Translations under genes and position numbers: made by a program
Source: Desulfovibrio sp.
GTDB taxonomy: Bacteria > Desulfobacterota > Desulfovibrionia > Desulfovibrionales > Desulfovibrionaceae
NCBI RefSeq assembly: GCF_019422935.1
Contig: NZ_JAHZCJ010000008.1
Span: 1-64,000, forward strand
Length of the DNA stretch: 64,000 nt
Direction: 5' to 3'
The notes under the pieces: generated by a model
What the model saw: only the letters and a program-made list of their open reading frames with translations
Told to the model about the DNA's origin: nothing
Databases searched by the model: none
In this document: in pieces, positions 33,302-43,400 of the stretch
Numbering within the stretch: position 1 is the first letter of the stretch
Layout of the letters: the number at the start of each line of letters is the position of its first letter

Positions 33302-36300
33302 ATGCACATGCTGCTCAACCCTGGCCGACTTCGCCTCATCACGCGCATTTTTTTGGCGCTTCTGTTAACCCTGTCGGCTATGTCGGCGGCGGTCTTTTGG
33401 CTTTTGCAACGTAATCCCGAAGCGCTGGCCCAACATTATATTGAACAGATTGCCTCCAGCACCGGCCTGAATATTACTGTTGAATCGGTCAACGTGGCTC
33501 TTTTGCCGCTGCCCTCCCTGGCTGTCAGCAATGCCAGCGTGGAGGGCAAGAACTTTAATTTTACCGTTGCCTACGCCACACTCAGGCCCGACTTTCTGGC
33601 TCTGCTGCGCGGCGAGCTGCTGCCCCGCAATATCACCCTGCTGCGCCCCCGCCTCAAGGGCGAACTGCCCGTGGCGCTCAGCCTGCCCTTTCTGTTCCCT
33701 GACAATGCCGAGGACGCACAGCCCAGTGCGGCACATGCTGACACGGCTCTGTCTGCGACACCCCAGTCCACGCCAGTAAGCGGAGCACCCAAAAAAAACT
33801 CTCCCAAATCCGCCCCTCAGCCTGCCGCATCTCCAGAGGCAAAGGTCAGCACGTCACCGACACAGGATGCAACGCTTCCATCCGCAACCAATGCGACGGC
33901 TCCCTCGCAAAGCGTTGCCGCACAAGAGCAACCCTCTGAGCAGGATTCCGTGCAGTCGTGGCTGGCCCGACTCGCCGGGGACAACATTGGAGGCACGGCA
34001 CTGTTGCCGGGCATTTTGCCGGGTCGCTTCAGACTGGCTGTTTCACAGGGCGAAGTGGACATCATCGGCGCGGACAAAACGCAAATGACGGCCAACGGAC
34101 TGCAATGCGACCTGGAAACCGCCTCGGGCACACGCCTTGAGGGCAACTTTTTTTGCGCCACAGCGATTCTTCAGCCAGAAGGTCAACTGCCAGCCCGGAT
34201 TGAACACCTCAACCTGGAAGGCAAGACAGACCTCTCGGCCCCTCTGGCAAAAACGCCGCAACTGACGATCAAAGGCACCATGCAGTTGCCCAACTGGCTG
34301 GCCCGCCTCAACTTCGCACTGGGCCTCAAGACTGACGCCAATGGCTGGAGCCTGACCAGCGACCTTGAAGGCGAACTTCGCAAGGATGAAGTGCTGCTGC
34401 CTGCCCACGTGACAGGCACTGTGGCGCAGCGCAACAAGGAAGATCAGGGCATCAACCTTGAAAACCTGCGCCTGCGGCTTGGGCAGGACGATGTGACCGT
34501 CAACGGCCTGCTGCGCCTTGGCGGGCCGGACACATTCAATATTGAAGGACGCCTGCAACTTCAGCGCGCAAGCCTGACGGAATGGCTGGGCTTTGCCCGC
34601 AATCTGGCACCCGGCCTTCAGGTGGCGCTGGACGAAGTAACCCTGGGCACGCTTGATTTTTCAGTGGATGGCAAAGGGCTGCGCGTTCCTCATATTGATG
34701 TAACCGCCGCAGGCAGCCGCTTTTTGGGTTCCGGCGGCGTTGCGAGCTGGGCCAAACCTGAACTGCTGCTGGATCTCAAGGCCGAGACGGTGAATCTGGG
34801 GCGCGCCATCCCCGAATCAGTGGGTACTGTGCCTGCCGAACCGCGATACGGCCACGGTCCGCTCACTCCCATGCCCGGCAAGCCTGTGGTGCCTGGCGAA
34901 ATCGGTCTTGATTACAACATCCGGCTGGCTGCAACACGGGTGAACTACGGCCCCATCGTTATCAACGATGCGCTGGTCGTCATCAAGCAGGGGCTGGTTG
35001 ACCAGGTCACCCACTTTGAAGACACCCTGCTGATTGTTGACGGCACTCTTTACGGCGGCAGCGTCAAGGGCGATACCATCATGGGCGGTCACCCGGATAC
35101 CCCCTACGCCATCCGCCTGCACATGCGTGACGTTAACGGCGAGAATCTGGCAAAAGACCTCCCGGTCATGCCCGTGAGCGGTGGCAAGCTACGCGGTGAT
35201 GTGGACGTTATGAGCCAGGGGCGCGAGCTGGATGTTTTTCTGGGCAAGTTGCGCGGCACGGTAAGCGCCCGGGCAGAGAAAGGCCAGTTGCGCCCGCCGA
35301 ACAATATCCCCGGCAAAGCCTCCCCCGGCGCGGTGGGCTTTAAAACGCTTGATGTAAGCCTTAAAGCCCGCACTGCGGGCTGGGAGCAGAGCCGTCTGGG
35401 CCTTGAAGGTCAGTGGACCGCCACCATTGCCGATGAAGGCATTGACGCCAGCGTGGACCTCAACGGCAGACTCTGGTTCAGCGGCGATGGCCAGGGCGGC
35501 GGCAACATGGATTTTCAAAACCTGCCCGGCACCATCAGCCTGAGCCTCAGCCCGGAAAAATCCTTTCAGCCAGAGGGTCTGCAAGCGCAGATCAGCGGCA
35601 AATTCAGCTGTCAGGCGGCGCGCAACCAGCTTTCGGCCACAGACATGCATATGAACGCCCTCGGGGCGGACATTTCCGGCGCAGGGCAACTGGGCATGGG
35701 CAAGGACGGTATGGTCTGGCAGGGCAAGGTTTCCGCCTTTATCCCGGACAGCACAAAAACACTGCGACTGCTTGGCGCTGCCAACCCCAATGTGCCCCAA
35801 CCCCTTCGCCGCATTGAGCTGGACACAGCCTTCAAGGGCGATAGCGGCTCCCTGGCGCTGTCTGAATTCCGCGCCAAGGTGGATCAAAACGACATTTCCG
35901 GCAGTATCAGCCTTGACTGGCGCAAGGAGCTGGCCCTGCGATTCAAGCTCTCCGCTCCGCAGATTGACCTTGACCGCTACGTGGGCGACAAGGCCGCCGG
36001 TCAGGCAGACGGCAGCAAGAGCAAAAAAAAGACTGACGGCAAACCGTGGGATCTGCGCTTCATGCGGGCATTTTCCGCTGAGGGCGAAGCGCACGTTGGC
36101 CAGCTCACCCTGTGGAAACTGCGCACTGACGACCTGCGCCTTAAAGCCAAGATGGAGAACGGAACCCTGCGCTACGAAAGCCAGGGTGGTAAATTTTATG
36201 GCTCGCCCGTGTCGGCGCATGGTGAAATGCGCTTCAACAAAGGGATGGGATTTGCCAATGCCCTGTCCATCGAGGGATTTGACCTTGCCGCAGCAAGCAA

Positions 36301-36796
36301 AGATCGCGGCGGCAGCGCGGCCCTTGGTGGGCGCGCGAGCATAAGCTCCGAGGTTGACGCGGAGCTTACAGGGGCAAACCAGTTGCCCGCGAGACTGAAC
36401 GGCAAATGGCGCTTCAACGTTCATAACGGCTTTTACCAGTCGCGCGACAAAGACGGTCAGCTCAAGGGCAAACCCACCCACTTTGACGCTGCCGGCAGCT
36501 CCGGAGCAATCACCAACGGCATTGCAAAAAGTGGTGATTTTTATCTCAAAGGACAGGACCTCACTGTTACCGGCGGTGGATGGATAGACCTCAACAGTGA
36601 GACCCTTGACTGTAACTTCACCGTAAACATGAAGAATCTTCCAGAATTCCCCATGCGCCTTTATGGCAGCCTGGACAACAGCAAAACGTCCATTGGCGCT
36701 GGCAAGCTGCTGCTCAACACCATTGGCGGCATCACCCAGGGCTTTGTGGATGTACTTGGCAGCGTGGTGGAAGGCACCTGGAAGCTCTTTCGATAG
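33302..36796 (+). CDS. AsmA-family protein
   Basis: A 1164-residue protein with one N-terminal transmembrane helix (about 13-35, IFLALLLTLSAMSAAVFWLL) and a very large periplasmic part. Residues about 40-110 have the AsmA opening pattern (ITVESVNVALLPLPSLAVSNASVEG, in outline). Residues about 135-225 form a low-complexity Ala/Pro/Ser/Thr linker. The remainder is beta-rich, ending with the AsmA C-terminal pattern LYGSLDNSKTSIGAGKLLLN. AsmA-like proteins are thought to bridge the envelope and influence outer-membrane lipid transport. It is followed by adk at about 130 bases. The ribosome binding site is weak. Confidence 0.85.
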   Translation: MHMLLNPGRLRLITRIFLALLLTLSAMSAAVFWLLQRNPEALAQHYIEQIASSTGLNITVESVNVALLPLPSLAVSNASVEGKNFNFTVAYATLRPDFLALLRGELLPRNITLLRPRLKGELPVALSLPFLFPDNAEDAQPSAAHADTALSATPQSTPVSGAPKKNSPKSAPQPAASPEAKVSTSPTQDATLPSATNATAPSQSVAAQEQPSEQDSVQSWLARLAGDNIGGTALLPGILPGRFRLAVSQGEVDIIGADKTQMTANGLQCDLETASGTRLEGNFFCATAILQPEGQLPARIEHLNLEGKTDLSAPLAKTPQLTIKGTMQLPNWLARLNFALGLKTDANGWSLTSDLEGELRKDEVLLPAHVTGTVAQRNKEDQGINLENLRLRLGQDDVTVNGLLRLGGPDTFNIEGRLQLQRASLTEWLGFARNLAPGLQVALDEVTLGTLDFSVDGKGLRVPHIDVTAAGSRFLGSGGVASWAKPELLLDLKAETVNLGRAIPESVGTVPAEPRYGHGPLTPMPGKPVVPGEIGLDYNIRLAATRVNYGPIVINDALVVIKQGLVDQVTHFEDTLLIVDGTLYGGSVKGDTIMGGHPDTPYAIRLHMRDVNGENLAKDLPVMPVSGGKLRGDVDVMSQGRELDVFLGKLRGTVSARAEKGQLRPPNNIPGKASPGAVGFKTLDVSLKARTAGWEQSRLGLEGQWTATIADEGIDASVDLNGRLWFSGDGQGGGNMDFQNLPGTISLSLSPEKSFQPEGLQAQISGKFSCQAARNQLSATDMHMNALGADISGAGQLGMGKDGMVWQGKVSAFIPDSTKTLRLLGAANPNVPQPLRRIELDTAFKGDSGSLALSEFRAKVDQNDISGSISLDWRKELALRFKLSAPQIDLDRYVGDKAAGQADGSKSKKKTDGKPWDLRFMRAFSAEGEAHVGQLTLWKLRTDDLRLKAKMENGTLRYESQGGKFYGSPVSAHGEMRFNKGMGFANALSIEGFDLAAASKDRGGSAALGGRASISSEVDAELTGANQLPARLNGKWRFNVHNGFYQSRDKDGQLKGKPTHFDAAGSSGAITNGIAKSGDFYLKGQDLTVTGGGWIDLNSETLDCNFTVNMKNLPEFPMRLYGSLDNSKTSIGAGKLLLNTIGGITQGFVDVLGSVVEGTWKLFR

Positions 36797-36927
36797 GCAG
36801 CGGCCCTTGGCCGCAACATGTCGAGCATTCTTCCCAGCACCCGTTGACAGGGCCTATTTTAGGGGATAGGGTGCCAGTTGTGTTCTTTTTTGCACAAACT
36901 AACTCGGTTCCGGCAAGGAGAGTACCA

Positions 36928-37599
36928 GTGAATATCCTTATTTTTGGCCCTAACGGCAGCGGCAAAGGCACTCAGGGCGACCTGATCAAGCAGAAGTACA
37001 ACCTCGCCCACATCGAATCCGGGGCCATCTTCCGTGAACACATCGGCGGCGGCACCGAGCTGGGCAAAAAAGCCAAGGCTTACATTGATCGCGGCGACCT
37101 CGTACCCGATGACATCACCATTCCCATGGTGCTGGAAACCCTGAAGACCAAGGGTCAGCAGGGCTGGCTGCTTGATGGTTTTCCCCGCAATACCGTGCAG
37201 GCCCAGAAGCTGTGGGACGCCCTCCAGAAAGAAGGCATGCAGCTTGACTACGTGGTTGAAATTCTTCTGCCCCGCGAAGTGGCCAAAAACCGCATCATGG
37301 GCCGCCGCCTCTGCAAGAATAACAACAACCACCCCAACAACATCTTCATTGACGCCATTAAGCCCAACGGCGATGTCTGCCGCGTCTGTGGCGGCGCGCT
37401 TTCCAGCCGCTCCGATGACCAGGACGAAGGCGCCATCAACAAGCGTCACGACATTTACTACAACATCACCGATGGCACCCTTGCCGCCGCGTACTTCTAC
37501 AAGGACCTCGCGGGCGCTGGCAAAACCAAGTACATCGAACTGAATGGCGAAGGCAGCATTGATTCCATCAAGGAAACCCTGCTCTCCAAGCTCGCCTAG
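36928..37599 (+). CDS. adk: Adenylate kinase
   Basis: A 223-residue enzyme converting ATP plus AMP to two ADP. The P-loop GPNGSGKGTQ is at residues 7-16, the AMP-binding block is ESGAIFREHI, and LDGFPRNTVQAQ precedes the LID. The LID is long, with RRLCKNNNNHPNNIF and CRVCGG; the Cys/His set may bind zinc. The start is GTG at 36928 because an AAGGAG lies 7 bases before it and the protein then begins with the P-loop strand VNILIFGP. The open frame extends 28 codons further upstream without homology. A terminator follows. Confidence 0.96.
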   Translation: MNILIFGPNGSGKGTQGDLIKQKYNLAHIESGAIFREHIGGGTELGKKAKAYIDRGDLVPDDITIPMVLETLKTKGQQGWLLDGFPRNTVQAQKLWDALQKEGMQLDYVVEILLPREVAKNRIMGRRLCKNNNNHPNNIFIDAIKPNGDVCRVCGGALSSRSDDQDEGAINKRHDIYYNITDGTLAAAYFYKDLAGAGKTKYIELNGEGSIDSIKETLLSKLA

Positions 37600-37672
37600 T
37601 TTGCCATTCTGCAGCTGAGAACGCTGCCTCGGCGGTCTGCCAGGCAGACATCTTGCTGTACGGTTATGCATA

Positions 37673-37703
37673 AAAAAGGCCCTGCTGTTGCAGGGCCTTT
37701 TGC
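37673..37703 (+). terminator. Intrinsic terminator after adk
   Basis: AAAGGCCCTG pairs perfectly with CAGGGCCTTT around GCTGTTG-type loop bases, with T residues after it. Confidence 0.75.
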
Positions 37704-38130
37704 TGTTTTTGCCAAGTTAACTGTGATTACCGCACATGGGGCAGACGCATCCCGCCATTGCAAATGCGGCCTCAACAATATTTTTAACTGTTAATCCATT
37801 ATGTTATAACTTGTTACAAATAAACATCATTATACAGGCTATATATGTTGACAACATCTGGAAACCGCACGTAAACTCTAGAAAATATCACGACTACTGA
37901 TATTGATTGCACATTCCTTACGCATAACAGGAAAAGTACAGACAGCAGAATTTTCCCTTTCCAGGCCTTTAGCAGAGATACAGAGACTCCCCCGATACAG
38001 CTGGAGCGGCAGCAACTGATACTCAGCGGCTTTTTTTGCCGCACCGTGCAGATACAAACTCTTGGGCAATGCCCAGGGGTTCTTTCGTCTCAACGGCCTA
38101 CCCTGGTTCAAACACCACGGATAATGAGAC
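37704..38130 (+). other. AT-rich intergenic region upstream of the diguanylate cyclase
   Basis: About 430 bases of clearly lower GC than the neighbours. A possible promoter is TTGACA (37848-37853), an 18-bp spacer and TAAACT (37872-37877), which would give a leader of about 250 bases. A GCGGC/GCCGC hairpin with seven T residues in its loop lies near 38024-38044. No gene is seen. Confidence 0.4.
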
Positions 38131-40374
38131 ATGTCAGATATCTCCAAGCCTCTCATATCATTTGCCGTTCTTGTCCTCCTGTTTCTTGCCCCTATTTTTT
38201 TCATTCACGATTACGCAAGCGATGTTACATCAAACATCTCAGCCACTACGCTTACGCGCCTTGCCGAGGTGAACGCCCGCGCAGGAAACAATTTTTATCA
38301 GGCTGTTCGCAACAGCATGATGGAAATGAGCGGCATGACCAAGTATCTGGCGCAGCAGGAATATCACGTCAGCAGGGAATACGTGCTTGGGCTTGCCCCC
38401 CTGTTTTACGCCCACAGCGTGCGTCGTTTCAGCATTGTTGATGCTGAAGGCAATGGTTTTGACGGCGGAGGCACACAGACAGACTACAGCAACGACCCGA
38501 TCTTTTTACGCGCACGCCAAGGCTTGACCCATGTTGCGACTGCTGGCAGCACCTCCGACCCGCGGCTTCTGATTATTGCCAACCCGCTGGTTGCCCGCGG
38601 CAGCGTACAGGCGGTGCTGATCAGCGAGTTCCCGGCTGAAGGCATAGAAACCAATATGGAAACTTGGGCGTTCAGCAACAATACCTACAACATGGTTTTT
38701 GACGATTCAGGCCAGCCTCTCTTCTGGTCGCCGCCTCCCGGCAAGGTCATGGATGACCTCTTTGCTTCATTCTCCGGGTGCGGCCTTCCCCAGAATGTTA
38801 CGGACATGCTGCGGCAAAAATTTGCAGACGGCGCGCAGCAGTCCGTGACTTTTTTTGACAAAGCCACGGGTCTTTTTATCGCCACTACGCCTGTTGAACG
38901 TTTTGGCTGGCGCATGGTTTCTTTTGTTCCGCAACAAGCAGGCAATGCGGCAGTTTCAAAACAGTCGCTCATTACCAACGAGCTTGTCTGGCGGCTGGTC
39001 ATTCTGGCTGGCATCATCCTCACTTTCCTGCTGTTGCTCGAGCGCAACTCCTCCCGCAAGCTGCGCCGCCAGCAGGAGGATTACCGTTCCATTATCACCA
39101 GCATGTCCGGCGGGGTTCTCAAATTTTTCAGCCCTGACGGCACATTCCTTTTTGTCAGCCCCAATTATGTAAAAATGCTCGGCTTTACCGAGGCGGAATT
39201 TAAAAAAACATACGGCAACAGTTTTGCCGCCACAGTATATGAGCAAGACCGTGAAACAACGCTGCGCACCATGCGCAAGCAGATGAAAAACAGCCAGCCC
39301 ATAGACGTGGAATACCGCACCCGCACCAAGAGCGGAGCTTTGATCTGGCTGTACCACAAAGGGTCTGTGGTCAACATTGAGCACGGCCGATCGTACATAC
39401 AAAGCATTGTCTTTGACATTACCCGCAATAAAGAAGCGGCGCTTTCCAAGCGCATATCCGATGAACGGTACCAGTTCATCCTGGAGCAGCACGACATCAA
39501 CATTTTTGAACAAAATCTGGTCAACGGCTATTTTTCCTGTTCGGCCCAATGGTTGCACACCTTTGGCGCTGTTTTTAATATTCTGGAGAACGACCCGGCC
39601 ATCCCGCTGTTTCCTGACGATCAGGAACGCCTGGTGGCTTTTCAAAAAGAAGTGCGCCTTGCGCCGCACCAACATAAATGCACTCTTGAGGCGCGTTTGC
39701 GTGATGCCGAGGGGGAATACCGCTGGTTTCGCATTGAGGCCTCCAACATAGCCAATACCCAAGGATCCCCCATCTACTCAATTGGCATTATTACTGACAT
39801 CGACAAGCAAAAATCTCTGGAACTGCAATTACGCACCCAGGCCACACGCGACAGCGGCACGGGCATGCGCAACAAGATGTCTACGGAGAAGGCCGTATCC
39901 CAATTTCTGGAAACGCACGAATCCCCCCTGCCGCAATTCTACGCCATGTTCATGGTTGATTTTGACAACTTCAAAGGCGTCAATGACCGATTCGGGCATG
40001 CCATGGGCGACAAGGCCCTCTTTGACATGGCCCAGATCATCCGCCGCAATTTCCGTGGTGTGGATATTGTGGGGCGCATCGGCGGCGATGAATTTCTGGT
40101 TTTCTGTACAGAAAAAATGTCGCTGCTTGGCATACGCGAGCGCGCCCATATGCTTGTGGAACAACTGCACACCCAGTGCTGCGACCAGCACTCATGCCTC
40201 ACCCTGACCGCCAGCGTTGGCGTGGCATGCAGCCCACGGGACGGCACAACCTATGCCGAACTGTTCAATAAGGCAGACAAAGCCACCTATGCGGCAAAAA
40301 AACTGGGCAGAAACAGGTGCGTGTTCTATAAAGAAATGAATGGCGATTCACCCCAGAGCGACCCACTGCACTAA
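38131..40374 (+). CDS. Membrane sensor PAS-GGDEF diguanylate cyclase
   Basis: A 747-residue inner-membrane sensor making cyclic di-GMP. One transmembrane helix near 7-25 and another near 285-310 enclose a periplasmic sensor domain of about 260 residues, probably Cache-like. Two PAS domains follow (about 320-440 and 450-575; MSGGVLKFFSPDG, then YRWFRIEASNIAN). The GGDEF domain is at about 580-735. The active-site GGDEF is at 651-655 and an intact inhibitory I-site RGVD at 642-645, five residues before it, so product feedback is expected. No EAL domain is present. The gene is transcribed alone; the signal is unknown. Confidence 0.92.
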   Translation: MSDISKPLISFAVLVLLFLAPIFFIHDYASDVTSNISATTLTRLAEVNARAGNNFYQAVRNSMMEMSGMTKYLAQQEYHVSREYVLGLAPLFYAHSVRRFSIVDAEGNGFDGGGTQTDYSNDPIFLRARQGLTHVATAGSTSDPRLLIIANPLVARGSVQAVLISEFPAEGIETNMETWAFSNNTYNMVFDDSGQPLFWSPPPGKVMDDLFASFSGCGLPQNVTDMLRQKFADGAQQSVTFFDKATGLFIATTPVERFGWRMVSFVPQQAGNAAVSKQSLITNELVWRLVILAGIILTFLLLLERNSSRKLRRQQEDYRSIITSMSGGVLKFFSPDGTFLFVSPNYVKMLGFTEAEFKKTYGNSFAATVYEQDRETTLRTMRKQMKNSQPIDVEYRTRTKSGALIWLYHKGSVVNIEHGRSYIQSIVFDITRNKEAALSKRISDERYQFILEQHDINIFEQNLVNGYFSCSAQWLHTFGAVFNILENDPAIPLFPDDQERLVAFQKEVRLAPHQHKCTLEARLRDAEGEYRWFRIEASNIANTQGSPIYSIGIITDIDKQKSLELQLRTQATRDSGTGMRNKMSTEKAVSQFLETHESPLPQFYAMFMVDFDNFKGVNDRFGHAMGDKALFDMAQIIRRNFRGVDIVGRIGGDEFLVFCTEKMSLLGIRERAHMLVEQLHTQCCDQHSCLTLTASVGVACSPRDGTTYAELFNKADKATYAAKKLGRNRCVFYKEMNGDSPQSDPLH

Positions 40375-40410
40375 TACTCTTCACCACTCCTTTGCCGCGC
40401 CTGATAAAAA

Positions 40411-40446
40411 CTGCCGCGCCCCGTATTCAAACACGGAGCGCGGCAG
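40411..40446 (-). terminator. Terminator of the glycogen operon
   Basis: CTGCCGCG...CCGT pairs with ACGG...CGCGGCAG. On the minus strand the hairpin is followed by TTTTTATC. It lies 37 bases after the stop codon of the last operon gene. Confidence 0.8.
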
Positions 40447-40482
40447 AATTACGCTTTCATCTCGCAAAGAGCGGTAAAATGC

Positions 40483-43400
40483 CTAGGCCCAGAGGATATT
40501 ATCCGTTTCCAGCGGCGACGCCTGCGCCGGATGCACGGGCATGATGCGCACGCCGTACCGGTAATGCCCGCTGAACGTTGGAATGTAGCTTGCGGTATAG
40601 CGCATGCCGTCCTGTCCGTTTTCTCCTGATCTCGGTTCAAGCCGCAATATTTCCGGCTTGTCGCGGAAGCTGCCATTAATGAGCGCCTGCCCGATCACAA
40701 GTTGCACCAGTATCTCCTGCGGCTTCATTTCGCCAAGATGCATGCGCAGTTGCACACTCACGGGTTCGCCGCAGATCATGGTGTTGTTTTCCACCCCGCT
40801 GATGGTCAGTTCGTCCACCTTGACCGTGCCAAAACGCGCGGGCAAATCACTCTGCCAGGCGGCAAGGGCGCGGCAGGCCTCCCAGTGGTTATCACGCAGC
40901 ATGTTGCGCCTGCGCGCCGCCCGCAGATAAAACTGACGGATATAATCGTTGAGCATGCGGTTGCTGCTGTACATGGCCGTGAGGCTTTTGAGCGAACGCT
41001 TGGCCGTGGCAATCCAATTCAGGGGCAGGCCTTCTGCATTGCGCTCAAAATACAGGGGGACAACAGCGTTTTCCAGCAGTGAATACAGATCCTCGGCATC
41101 GGCGTAGTCATTCTGCTCGCTGCTGGGCAGTTCTGTGGAAACAACCGGGCCAATGGTCCAGCCGTTCTGGCGGTTATAGCCTTCGCACCACCAACCGTCA
41201 GAAATGCTCAGGTTGATGCCGCCGTTGACAGGTAGCTTCATACCGCTGGTGCCCGAGGCCTCGTGCGGCCTGCGCGGCGTGTTCAGCCAGACATCGCAGC
41301 CCTGCGCCATAATGCGCGACACAGCCAGACTGTAGTTTTCCACAAAGAATATGCGGCCCAGAAAGCGCTCGTCCCGGCACATGCGCAGCACTTCCTGAAT
41401 CATGTTGATGCCCGCCTCGTCCGCTGGATGCGCCTTGCCAGAGAACACCAGCACCACAGGGCGATTGGTATTGCTGAGTATGCGGGCCAGCCTGTCCGGG
41501 TCTGCAAAAATCAGCGTGGCGCGCTTGTAGGGGGCGAATCTGCGGGCAAAGCCGATGATGAGGGTATCGGGCTTGAGCATGGATTCCATGTGCTTGCGTT
41601 CATCCGACGACAAATGGAACTTCTGGATAAATTCCGGGATCCGGCGGCGCAGGTCGTCAAGCAGGGCTTCCTTCTGGTGCATGCGGGCCGCCCAGAAGGC
41701 CTCGTCAGGAATATTGTCCACCTTGTCCCATACGCTGGAACCAGGAGGCGACTGCATCCAGCCGGAACCAAGATACTGGTGCAGCAGTTCATGCATCCAG
41801 CTACCCACATAGGACGGCACGTGAATACCGTTGGTAACGTGCCCTATGGGCGTTTCCGCCACGGGCAAACTTTTCCAGAGGTTGTTCCACATGTGGCGCG
41901 AAACAACACCGTGCAGGCGGCTCACACCGTTGGCCCAGCACGAATGCCGCAAAGCCAGCACCGTCATTTCAAAGGAACTGCTGTTACCGCCCTCTATCTG
42001 CCCAAGCTGCACAAACTGCTGCCAGGATAAACCAAGGTTGGCGGCGATTCCGCTGAAATACCGTTCCATCAGCTCCAGAGAAAACGATTCGTTGCCAGCG
42101 GGCACGGGCGTGTGCGTGGTAAACACCGTATTGGAGCGCACCCGCACAGTTGCCTCGGCATAGTTCATGCCCATGCTCAGGCATTCCTGAAGGCGTTCCA
42201 TGGCCATAAAGGCCGAATGCCCTTCATTCATATGAAAAACGCTGGGCATTATGCGCATCGTGCGCAGCAGCCGCATGCCGCCCATGCCGAGCAGCATTTC
42301 CTGCAACAGGCGCACCTCGCGGTTGGCCTCATAGAGCTTGTCGGTAATGCGGCGGTCTTCGTCAGTGTTGCGGCGGGTGTCCGTATCCATGAGGTACAGG
42401 GTTATGCGCCCCACGGCCATCTTCCACACCCTTGCAAACAGCAGACGGCCCGGCAGTTCAAGCTGCACATAGACCGGCTGGTTGTCCGCATCGTACACCA
42501 TCGAAATGGGCATGAGGCCGAAGTTGTTGACGGGATACTGGGCCACCTGCCGCCCATCGGCGTCTATATCCTGCCGAAAGTAGCCGTTTTTGTATAAAAG
42601 CCCCACGCCCACCAGGGGGATGGCCATGTCCGAGGCAGACTTGAGATGGTCGCCAGAAAGGACGCCCAGCCCGCCTGAATAAATGGGGATGGATTCGCTC
42701 AGGCCATATTCCGTGGAAAAATAGGCAATGGGGGCTTCTGGCGTCACATCAGTGCTGAGCGAGCGGATGGGCTCGGCCATGTAGGCATCAAACTTGGCGA
42801 CGACCTCACGGTAAAGATTCATGTAATCTTCGTTTTCCAGCAGATCGCGGAAGCGTTCCGGGTCGGCCTGCTCCAGCATCCTGAGTGGATTACGCCAGCT
42901 TTCCCAATGGGAAGGACTCAAGGCCATAAACAGGGCCTTGGCCTTGTCGTGCCAGCACCACCACACATTACGGGCAATGTCGCGCAGGCGGGAAAGCTCT
43001 TCCGGCACCTCGGCAATGGCCATGATGGGCCGCAAAAATGGCGTGGCGGAGCACGATGTGGAAAGCACCCTCGCCAGAGCCGCATGCCCGCAATCGCAGT
43101 TAATCCGGGTGGAGGCTTTTTTGAAGGCTATTTCAAAGGCTCTGACGTAGTTTTCAAAAAAGAACTGCCACGATGATTTTTCCGCCAGCGCACGCGCCTC
43201 TGCGCGCCATTGGGGCAAATCATCCACTGCGCAGGTGGCAGCGCGGATCAGGTGCTCGTGCAATACTGTGGCGCTCTGCTCAAAGTTCATACCCCTGCGG
43301 GGCATGACGCACACGCCCTTGGGCGCAGCGGCCCCCTCCTGCAACTGCGTGCGCGCCCACATGCCAAAACCGGAAAGATCCGTGGTAATGGTGGGCACGG